Source of the DNA: a virus
Direction: 5' to 3' (one strand)
Virus record (IMG/VR): IMGVR_UViG_3300026488_000003
Location: 1 to 46,225 of that record
DNA: 46,225 nucleotides
Shown here in pieces: positions 41,070 through 46,225 of the stretch. The translations under genes and the position numbers were made by a program. Positions within the stretch are counted from its first letter, which is position 1, and each line of letters begins with the position of its first letter. The notes below the pieces were generated by a model, which did not search any database, was not told the origin of the DNA, and was given only the letters and a program-made list of their open reading frames with translations.

Positions 41070-41660
41070 TTAAACAAGAATCTCTCCTACAACACTTCCT
41101 GTGAAATTATCAATTTTATTTTCAACACTTTTAATAGCATCATAAATCATATCTTCATCATGAGCAACACATTCAACAGCTTTACTGATATTTAGTAAAT
41201 CAATGCTTGGATTATTAATAACAACCAAATATTTACCAATACTTTTTGGAGTATATTCCATTTTATATACACCAGTGTTTCCTACTCTATTAATTGTATC
41301 TCCATCTGCAATACTATCACTAATAGGTTTTCTTGCATAAAGGATATTGTTTGTAGTATCTACATCTTCAACATAAAAATAAATATCTTTACCATCAACT
41401 TTTGCTACAAAACCTTTTTTCCAATTAGTGGCATCATCTACTGTTATTTTTGTAGAACCAACAGGAGTATCACCAGATGCTTTTGAACTCAATGCATCTA
41501 CTTCAACAACAACCTCAGTCATTACTCCTTCAAACTTATCTTCAATACCAGCTTTTGGATTTGCTACAATAACATTAAATGTGCTATCTTTTCCATATAC
41601 ATCATCTTTACCTAAGTCAACTCCAATTACTTCACTTCTACCAACAACCCATTTACTCAT
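41070..41660 (-). CDS. Structural protein with a possible Ig-like domain, 196 aa
   Basis: It follows AAAGGAGGTTAT. The product is acidic and beta-rich: KDSTFNVIVANPKAGIEDKF, then a central GSTKITVDDATNWKKGF with an N-x-NNILYARKP strand pair, then MEYTPKSIGKYLVVINNP, which looks like an Ig-like strand end. Such domains occur in virion surface and tail proteins. Not tied to a known family. Confidence 0.5.
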   Translation of the reverse strand: MSKWVVGRSEVIGVDLGKDDVYGKDSTFNVIVANPKAGIEDKFEGVMTEVVVEVDALSSKASGDTPVGSTKITVDDATNWKKGFVAKVDGKDIYFYVEDVDTTNNILYARKPISDSIADGDTINRVGNTGVYKMEYTPKSIGKYLVVINNPSIDLLNISKAVECVAHDEDMIYDAIKSVENKIDNFTGSVVGEILV

Positions 41661-41685
41661 ATAACCTCCTTTTGTTGTAGTAGTG

Positions 41686-41985
41686 TTACAATATTACAAT
41701 ATCATCATTTTTATCAAATATGTCACTAATAACTTCAAAAACTTCTTTAAATTCTTCATTGGTTCTTTTATTAACGATAGTTATAATATATTTTTGTGGA
41801 GAGAAAATATAAAAAACAGGAGTCCAATACCAATCATTATCTTTAATAAAAGAACCAACAACATGAGTTTTTGATAAAGGATTTATTAATGGTGAGTAAT
41901 AACATTCAAAATGTTTTTCATTAGTAAAAATTGATTTATACAAAACACCAAATCTAATGGGTTCACCAACTTTAAATACTTTCAC
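41686..41985 (-). CDS. Uncharacterised 99-aa beta-rich protein
   Basis: The start overlaps the preceding gene (ATGA). It begins MKVFKVGEPIRFGVLYKSIF and has WYWTPVFYIFSPQKYIITIV. The strand pattern resembles the beta domain in the 196-aa neighbour. It is not recognised but lies in the run of small structural genes. Confidence 0.5.
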   Translation of the reverse strand: MKVFKVGEPIRFGVLYKSIFTNEKHFECYYSPLINPLSKTHVVGSFIKDNDWYWTPVFYIFSPQKYIITIVNKRTNEEFKEVFEVISDIFDKNDDIVIL

Positions 41986-42329
41986 GCTATTGTTCCATTT
42001 TCTTGATTTGAAATTACAGAACCGCTTGTTGGTTCTATATATGGATTAGCATCCATAATTCCTATAATCTTTGTTCCATCTTTTAATATAAAAGAATCTT
42101 TAATATCAAACAATTTAATAGCATAATCACAAAATATTTTGTAGTTTTTACCATTTCTCATATCAAATAAATCTGCATAATAAATAAAAATATAATTACC
42201 ATGTTCATCTTTATTTGAATCTGATTCTTGTAGTTTATTTATTATTGTTTTGTATTTTGAGAAGAGGTAATCGTAAGTGGCTGTTGAGTTCTTACGAACC
42301 ATTACCTCATATCTTTTTAAACCAGCCAC
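41982..42329 (-). CDS. Uncharacterised 115-aa protein
   Basis: The start may be GTG 42329, after AAAGGTTAAG, giving MAGLKRYEVMVRKNSTATYD; an ATG at 42302 is the alternative. The middle is helical (YLFSKYKTIINKLQESDSN) with a later GTKIIGIMDANPYIE. It is probably a tail-completion or structural protein by position. No family recognised. Confidence 0.5.
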   Translation of the reverse strand: MAGLKRYEVMVRKNSTATYDYLFSKYKTIINKLQESDSNKDEHGNYIFIYYADLFDMRNGKNYKIFCDYAIKLFDIKDSFILKDGTKIIGIMDANPYIEPTSGSVISNQENGTIA

Positions 42330-42344
42330 TTACTTAACCTTTAA

Positions 42345-42806
42345 TTATTCTACTGCACCATCAGAATCTTCAATTGTTTCAGGGAAAAATACAGCTCTAA
42401 CTTCACTAACAATAGAATCAGTATCAAAAGTAAAAATTTCCTCAGCCTCTGCTTTTGTAAAATAATTTTCACTAAGATTTTTTTCAAGTGCATCAACTCT
42501 CTCAATTAAAGCTCCTAAGTCTTTTGCAATGCTAAGGATTTGTTCTTTTAGTTCTTTTACATTTGATAAAGTAGCATAAATTTCATTTAGCTTTTTAACA
42601 AACTCATCCAATGTAATTGCACCATCTTCATTTGAGTCAAATAAACCTAATAGACTTTCAGCTAATTTATTTGCTTTTTCAAGTTCTTCTACTTGTTCAG
42701 GAGAGATAGTATTTTCATCAATATATTGTTTAATTACTTTTGAAGTTTCAACAGCAATTGTTTTTAATTCTTCCTGAGTTAATTGTTTTAATTCTTCTTT
42801 TGTCAT
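42345..42806 (-). CDS. Helical structural protein with an EF-hand-like calcium loop
   Basis: This 153-residue acidic protein has a loop at residues 57-68, DSNEDGAITLDE, which matches the canonical EF-hand loop (Asp at 1, Asn at 3, Asp at 5, Gly at 6, Ile at 8, Glu at 12), flanked by helices LAESLLGLF and FVKKLNEIY. Only one loop is present. The rest is coiled coil (SIAKDLGALIERVDALEKNL), so it may form a trimer or stalk. It would probably bind calcium in the virion. No signal peptide is seen. The EF-hand match is strong; the role is inference. Confidence 0.6.
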   Translation of the reverse strand: MTKEELKQLTQEELKTIAVETSKVIKQYIDENTISPEQVEELEKANKLAESLLGLFDSNEDGAITLDEFVKKLNEIYATLSNVKELKEQILSIAKDLGALIERVDALEKNLSENYFTKAEAEEIFTFDTDSIVSEVRAVFFPETIEDSDGAVE

Positions 42807-42818
42807 TTAAACTCCTTT

Positions 42819-43067
42819 TTATTTAATTAGTTTTTCTAATGCTTTTAGATTGTAAATTGCTTTTTGTATAAGCTCTCTATCATCTTCTTCAAGAGCTTTT
42901 TCAAGCATAGCAATTGTTCCACCAATACCAACTACTTCATTTTCAACAACATCTTCTCCACCAAGTTCTTCAACAATATCACTTAGAAGAACCAATGCAG
43001 TTCCTGCAAGAGGATTTACATTGCTAACAACAACTCCTGTTGCCCTAATAACATCATCAAAATCCAT
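42819..43067 (-). CDS. Uncharacterised acidic 82-aa protein
   Basis: The ATG follows AAAAAGGATTCAAA. A mildly hydrophobic stretch, VIRATGVVVSNVNPLAGTAL, is followed by LSDIVEELGGEDVVENEVVG and an amphipathic helix with EKALEEDDRELIQKAIYNLK. It lies between large terminase and structural genes. It is not recognised; it might be a small structural or membrane-associated protein. Confidence 0.55.
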   Translation of the reverse strand: MDFDDVIRATGVVVSNVNPLAGTALVLLSDIVEELGGEDVVENEVVGIGGTIAMLEKALEEDDRELIQKAIYNLKALEKLIK

Positions 43068-43134
43068 TTTGAATCCTTTTTGAGTTGATGCAAACTCATT
43101 ATATTAAGTAGAACCAAGAAGAAGAAATGTAAAG

Positions 43135-44646
43135 TTAAAATATATAAGGATTTTTATATTCTCTTTGCTTTAAGAAAGAAAATTCATCATCATCTTCTTC
43201 ATCTACAAACATAGAACCAACATAAACAGTATCAGTTAATGTTAGTTGAGCTATACTATCTATTAAATCATCATGTTTAGCTTTTATAGCCTCATTTGTA
43301 ATCATACTCATTTCTGATTTTAGTTCATCTACAAAGTCTTTTAAATAATCTTCTGGTAACCAGAACTTACCCATTTCAACAATAGGTTGAAATCCTTTTA
43401 ATACTGCTAACTTACTATTGGTTCTTTTAACTTTTTCTATATTAAAAAACTTACCTCTTTTAATCATCTCTTTTTTTAAGAAAGTATCAAAAGCAAGTTG
43501 TAATCCTATCTGTTCCATAACAACAGCATAAGGTCTCCATCTTGTAACAAACTTAAATATTTGTTCTATTGTTTCATCAGGTTTTACTCTTCCAAAAAAA
43601 CCATCAACTAAGAACCAATCATTATTTTCATTTATCCCTATTACACTAATAGCAGTATAATCAGCATAATCTTTTTCACTTACAGCTAAATCAACAGAAA
43701 CATAAAAAGTTAATGAATGAACAAATTTCTTTAAATCTTCTAATTTAAAGTAATTAATTTTGTTCATATCATAGAGTAAGTTATCTCTTGGAACAACTTT
43801 AAGCATATATTCTTGCCAAAAGCTAAGTTCTCTACCATTTTCTTTTAATTCTTCATATGTTCCTAGTATTTCATCAGGAGTAAATCTATCAGGCCATGAA
43901 GAGATTATTTCATTTTTGTTTAATACAGGAAACTTCTCACATACAGGAAGTTCTATAAAAGCCCATTTTGAATTATGATAAAGCTCCATTAATAAACTGT
44001 CTTCATGAGTAGGGGTTCCAATAATAATCATTTCATATTTATTCTTGTTAACAGCAGGTGCTACTGCATTATAGAACCACCATTTTAACTTATCTCTACT
44101 TTCTTTTGTAGTTTGTTTATTCTCATCTTCAATATCATCAAGGATAATAATATTAGGTCTTTTACCTCTTATGTTGATACCCCTAATAGCTTGTCCACTA
44201 CCTTTACCTCTTATATACATCATCTTATCTTTTTCTTTATTATAAACCCATAATACAGGATTATCACCTAAATTCTTTTTCTTTATTTCAAGATAATTAC
44301 TTAATTCAGTATCTTCAATAAGATAAGATAATGTATCAATTGTTGATGCTACCATATCAACAGTATCTTGAATAAGTAAGATATAATCAAACTCTCCAAA
44401 GTTAGGTTTTCTTGCTTTAAAGAGCCAATACAATAAGTTATATCTCATTAAAGTTGTTTTACCAAAACCCCTATGACACATAACTCCTTTTCTCTTATAC
44501 CTTGAATTAATATGGTCAATTAATTGAAAATGAGAAGGTGGAGTTTTGTTTTCTTCTTCAAAAAACATATTGAACCAAGTGAAGTATTCAATAGCTTCTT
44601 TTGTAGGAGTATAAGGTTTATTGTATGGAGTTCTATTTATTACCAT
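43135..44646 (-). CDS. terL: Large terminase subunit (DNA-packaging ATPase-nuclease)
   Basis: This 503-residue protein pumps DNA into the head and cuts it. Walker A is HRGFGKTT at residues 58-65 and Walker B with catalytic acids is IIILDDIEDE near 170-178. The RNase H-like nuclease has FYVSVDLAVSEKDYADYTAI near 307-326, then YAVVMEQIGLQLAF, and an acidic end, HDDLIDSIAQL. The HRGFGKT form is that of T7-like and related terminases, which often produce direct terminal repeats. It overlaps the small-terminase-like gene by 14 bases. The N-terminal part reads WFNMFFEEENKTPPSHFQ. Confidence 0.92.
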   Translation of the reverse strand: MVINRTPYNKPYTPTKEAIEYFTWFNMFFEEENKTPPSHFQLIDHINSRYKRKGVMCHRGFGKTTLMRYNLLYWLFKARKPNFGEFDYILLIQDTVDMVASTIDTLSYLIEDTELSNYLEIKKKNLGDNPVLWVYNKEKDKMMYIRGKGSGQAIRGINIRGKRPNIIILDDIEDENKQTTKESRDKLKWWFYNAVAPAVNKNKYEMIIIGTPTHEDSLLMELYHNSKWAFIELPVCEKFPVLNKNEIISSWPDRFTPDEILGTYEELKENGRELSFWQEYMLKVVPRDNLLYDMNKINYFKLEDLKKFVHSLTFYVSVDLAVSEKDYADYTAISVIGINENNDWFLVDGFFGRVKPDETIEQIFKFVTRWRPYAVVMEQIGLQLAFDTFLKKEMIKRGKFFNIEKVKRTNSKLAVLKGFQPIVEMGKFWLPEDYLKDFVDELKSEMSMITNEAIKAKHDDLIDSIAQLTLTDTVYVGSMFVDEEDDDEFSFLKQREYKNPYIF

Positions 44647-45259
44647 TCATTATCTCCAATACCTTATCAGCACTTAATCCTTCTAATTTAGAACTTATTT
44701 CATTCATTTTATCTTCTATTCTATTTATCTGAACATTGTTAACATTAATATTAACTTCTAATCCTTTCATTTCTTCTGGTTTTCTTGTTTCTTGTAAAAA
44801 TACTTTCATATACTCAATCCTATCTCTGTCTTTGGTTCTTTTATCATAAATCTTTTCAAGAGCCAAGTCCAATACCATAAATCTATCAGCCATATATGAT
44901 ACATACATAGATGCACTAACTAAACTAACTATTCTCTTATATACTTTATATTCTTCAACTCTTCTAGCTTTTGTTTCAATAGTGTTTCTATTGTTACTTG
45001 AATTGTATCTTTCAGGAAAAGCAACCTTAAAAGCCTCTACTCTTGATTTTCTATAAATCAATCTATGTTTAGCATAAACAATTGTTCTTATTGTTTTTTC
45101 ATATTCACTTGGTTTAACATTACAATCAAGAATTAACATTTCAAGTTCATCAAAATCAATATCATTAGCAAAACCTATCTTATTAGCAATCTCATATATT
45201 GGTTCTAATCTTTTTTCAACCACTCTCATTTTTTTACCTTCAAACTCTAACTTATTCAT
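44633..45259 (-). CDS. Putative small terminase subunit
   Basis: The first gene of the late operon, 208 residues, starting with ATG after AAAAAGGAGCTAATT. It has LEPIYEIANKIGFANDIDFDE and YRKSRVEAFKVAFPERYNSS, with a basic helix-turn-helix-like region, then NTIETKARRVEEYKVYKRIV and a coiled-coil end. Position directly before terL and the DNA-binding-plus-oligomerising layout support the call; no unique motif exists for this family. Confidence 0.65.
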   Translation of the reverse strand: MNKLEFEGKKMRVVEKRLEPIYEIANKIGFANDIDFDELEMLILDCNVKPSEYEKTIRTIVYAKHRLIYRKSRVEAFKVAFPERYNSSNNRNTIETKARRVEEYKVYKRIVSLVSASMYVSYMADRFMVLDLALEKIYDKRTKDRDRIEYMKVFLQETRKPEEMKGLEVNINVNNVQINRIEDKMNEISSKLEGLSADKVLEIMNGNK

Positions 45260-45514
45260 AATTAGCTCCTTTTTATTAAAATAATTAAGATTTTAACAAA
45301 AAGTGTAAATGAATATTAAGAGTAAAATAGTGTTATATATATTTTTAGTTTATTGATTTTTTTATTAATTTTTTTTATTAATTTTGGGTGGGTGATTATT
45401 ATTTTAACCCATCAAATCTCTAAACCAACCCTCCCCCTATTGGTTCTTGAAAAAAGAATTCTTTTTTTTATGAGCTTTTGTGAGAAAAATTAAATTAAAA
45501 AAAAGGAGAGTATC
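45260..45514. promoter_or_regulatory. Divergent control region between the late operon and early cassettes
   Basis: This gene-free 255 bp separates the two transcription directions. It includes two copies of TTTTATTAATTTT near 45,358-45,385, several TATATAT or TAAATA stretches usable as -10 elements for the minus-strand operon, GGGTGGGTGATT, a TGGTTC word at 45441, and the perfect palindrome AAAAAAGAATTCTTTTTT at 45450-45467. The late promoter and its activator site should lie here. Confidence 0.5.
45472..45483 (+). promoter_or_regulatory. Leader box GAGCTTTTGTGA, copy 8
   Basis: It ends 31 nt before the ATG at 45515 and follows the palindrome at 45450-45467. It is the most divergent copy, with GAGC in place of TAGC. 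Confidence 0.55.
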
Positions 45515-45886
45515 ATGGAAATTGTTAAATGTCTAAAAGAAAAGCTTATTAAAGAAAAGAAATTAATGGAGGAAAAGGAAAAAGCAGTTAAAGAAAAATT
45601 AAGAAAAATAATGGAACATTCCATATATTGGAGGGCGGAAATTGAAATAAATGAATATGAAAAGATTTATGTATTCGGAGATGGTGATGTATCATTAATC
45701 AAGGAATATTGTGATGAAGACGGATATGTAACAGAAGAAGAACGAATAGAGGTTACAGGCATAAAATTGGCACAAATGAAGGACTTAGATAAGACATTAA
45801 TAAATAAAATAATTAAAGATTACGAAAAAGAAATTGAATGGGTAAAATCAATTAATGATTTGTTCAAAGAAAACTGGGGAGTATAA
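45515..45886 (+). CDS. Uncharacterised 123-aa early protein
   Basis: It follows AAAAAAAAGGAGAGTATC. The N-terminal 30 residues are a Lys/Glu coiled coil (EKKLMEEKEKAVKEKLRKIM), followed by a more compact acidic part with IYVFGDGDVSLIKEYCDEDG and EERIEVTGIKLAQMK. It is a stand-alone unit with box copy 8 before it and a strong terminator after it, directly upstream of the Csx20-like gene. It has no GAACCA word inside. Function unknown; an anti-defence or host-takeover role is possible from context only. Confidence 0.7.
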   Translation: MEIVKCLKEKLIKEKKLMEEKEKAVKEKLRKIMEHSIYWRAEIEINEYEKIYVFGDGDVSLIKEYCDEDGYVTEEERIEVTGIKLAQMKDLDKTLINKIIKDYEKEIEWVKSINDLFKENWGV

Positions 45887-45902
45887 CTCCTCAGTTTTTT
45901 TT
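45872..45902 (+). terminator. Intrinsic terminator of the 123-aa gene
   Basis: AACTGGGGAG pairs with CTCCTCAGTT, with one mismatch, around the stop codon. A run of eight T residues follows. Confidence 0.88.
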
Positions 45903-45986
45903 ATTCCTAAAAACATTCAAAACAAAAAAAAATACATAAATATTATTTTTAATAACAAACAAACACCTACATATATAGTATATAAT

Positions 45987-45998
45987 TAGCTTTTGTGA
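45987..45998 (+). promoter_or_regulatory. Promoter-like TATAAT plus leader box TAGCTTTTGTGA, copy 9
   Basis: TAGTATATAAT lies directly before the box, which ends 24 nt before the ATG of the Csx20-like gene. It is the best promoter candidate for that gene. Confidence 0.65.
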
Positions 45999-46022
45999 GA
46001 AATCAAAAAAAAGGAGTGTAGA

Positions 46023-46225
46023 ATGAAAAAGATGTTTTTACTATTTTCTCATAGATTAACTGATGAGCAGGAGATGGATGCGAGGGAGAATTTTGGGATA
46101 GAGGAATTTGTTTATTTACCTGAAAAACTCCAAAAAGTTTGGTCAAATATTCCACCAGAAATTGAAGATATAAAGCCGTTGCTTGAAGATATTAAGCAGT
46201 TTTTAAGAGATAATGCAAATAAGGG
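46023..46225 (+). CDS. csx20: Csx20-like CRISPR-associated protein, N-terminal part (continues at 1-209)
   Basis: The ATG follows AAAAAAAAGGAGTGTAGA. The N-terminal part reads MKKMFLLFSHRLTDEQEMDA, then IEEFVYLPEKLQKVWSNIPP and a helix ending QFLRDNANKGD. The LFSH-LT-EQ start, the FVYLPE-LQ-WS-IPPE block and the later QGDFGA block (bases 45-62) together are what I remember as the Csx20 signature. Joined length is 127 residues, the usual size. No CRISPR array or other cas gene is present in this genome, so the gene stands alone and is more likely an anti-CRISPR than part of a system. Whether it degrades or merely binds cyclic oligoadenylate cannot be read from the sequence. Confidence 0.82.
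   Translation, partial: MKKMFLLFSHRLTDEQEMDARENFGIEEFVYLPEKLQKVWSNIPPEIEDIKPLLEDIKQFLRDNANK
46198..46225. repeat. 28-bp end overlap identical to bases 1-28
   Basis: The last 28 bases equal the first 28, and the Csx20-like frame continues through the join. The contig is a circular assembly of about 46,197 bp. A repeat this short inside a gene is more likely an assembly overlap than a physical terminal repeat. Confidence 0.95.

Larger units (their letters stand above)
291..44577 (+). repeat. Dispersed word GAACCA (usually AGAACCAA), plus orientation
   Basis: Start positions found by hand: 291, 638, 1102, 1511, 1835, 1909, 2223, 2428, 2618, 2954, 3060, 3197, 3371, 3700, 4566, 4886, 5248, 5362, 5578, 5975, 6500, 7121, 7620, 8576, 8786, 9561, 9712, 10281, 10627, 11589, 11955, 12656, 12933, 14796, 16143, 16431, 18195, 19377, 19889, 21719, 22055, 22182, 22856, 23252, 24080, 26833, 27101, 27749, 27965, 28814, 29003, 29327, 29613, 30880, 30998, 31346, 31915, 32569, 33070, 33316, 33493, 34249, 34279, 34689, 35262, 36327, 36984, 37980, 38125, 38313, 39592, 40042, 41455, 41852, 42296, 42989, 43111, 43214, 43612, 44073, 44572. 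About 81 sites; a few may be missed. Confidence 0.92.
1356..45446 (-). repeat. Dispersed word TGGTTC (usually TTGGTTCT), minus orientation
   Basis: Start positions found by hand: 1356, 1867, 3214, 4328, 6633, 7150, 7228, 7390, 8116, 8136, 8834, 9152, 9734, 9812, 9911, 10840, 11093, 11330, 11489, 11813, 12307, 12584, 12854, 14616, 14775, 15352, 16481, 17272, 17537, 18132, 18630, 18988, 19012, 19149, 19489, 20831, 21257, 21403, 21875, 22309, 23308, 23852, 24661, 26327, 26935, 27387, 28361, 28408, 28510, 29425, 30131, 30609, 30651, 31149, 32316, 33255, 33540, 34272, 34844, 35714, 35840, 36611, 37761, 38857, 39325, 39600, 40083, 40336, 40911, 41760, 42030, 43419, 44833, 45200, 45441. About 75 sites. 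Largest gaps are 12933-14616 and 24661-26327. Confidence 0.92.

Noticed and set aside
291-45446. GGTTC words as tRNA T-arms
   Set aside because: GGTTC is part of the T-loop consensus, but no cloverleaf or acceptor pairing was found around any site.
1-46225. 28-bp end identity as a physical terminal repeat of the virion DNA
   Set aside because: It is very short and lies in a gene; an assembly overlap of a circular or permuted genome explains it better.

Overview
The window looks like the complete genome of a tailed bacteriophage, most likely a podovirus, of about 46.2 kb. The last 28 bases (46198-46225) repeat the first 28, and one open reading frame runs across that junction. The contig therefore closes into a circle of about 46,197 bp, or was assembled from circularly permuted or terminally redundant DNA. 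Base composition is extremely AT-rich, ribosome binding sites are strong (AAAGGAG type), TGA is used as a stop, and intrinsic terminators are abundant. A low-GC bacterial host is implied. The host cannot be fixed from sequence alone; a Campylobacterota-like, Aquificota-like, Fusobacteria-like or Bacillota-like host would all fit. I see no tRNA, integrase, CRISPR array, phage RNA polymerase or DNA polymerase.

Layout. (1) From about 45.5 kb across the junction to 2.5 kb on the plus strand lies a row of very small genes. Most have their own leader, strong RBS and own terminator, and the terminator stem usually overlaps the stop codon. One of them, split by the window ends, encodes a Csx20-like protein. 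That family is known from type III CRISPR loci and is thought to remove cyclic oligoadenylate signals, so a phage copy would be a counter-defence gene. (2) From 2.6 to 7 kb there are further uncharacterised plus-strand genes, three of them followed or preceded by a second family of intergenic repeats. (3) At 6.9-7.1 kb is an AT-rich stretch with a 30-bp perfect palindrome and a 22-bp perfect tandem repeat, a candidate origin or control region. It lies directly before a winged-helix, RepL-like gene. (4) From 7 to 19.3 kb runs a tightly packed plus-strand replication, recombination and nucleotide operon: Sak4-like ATPase, SSB-like protein, Cas4/RecB-like nuclease, HNH nuclease, helicase-primase fusion, ThyX, MazG-like protein, RuvC-like resolvase and small membrane proteins. 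(5) From 45.26 kb down to 19.28 kb runs the minus-strand late operon: small and large terminase, small structural genes, a putative holin, GH24 lysozyme, tail or adhesion genes, portal, scaffold, N4-gp56-type capsid protein, internal virion proteins, and a 2964-residue giant virion protein with an HEVTH metallopeptidase motif. The two arms converge at 19,277 and diverge at 45,260-45,514.

The most striking signal is not a gene. The word AGAACCAA/TTGGTTCT (core GAACCA/TGGTTC) occurs about 155 times by hand count, roughly once per 300 bp. It is almost equally frequent in both orientations, inside and between genes, and in all reading frames. Its density exceeds that generally quoted for bacterial DNA uptake sequences, and I know of no description of it in a phage. 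It also forms inverted pairs in hairpins and terminators. This word and the phage-borne Csx20 homologue are the two leads I rate highest.
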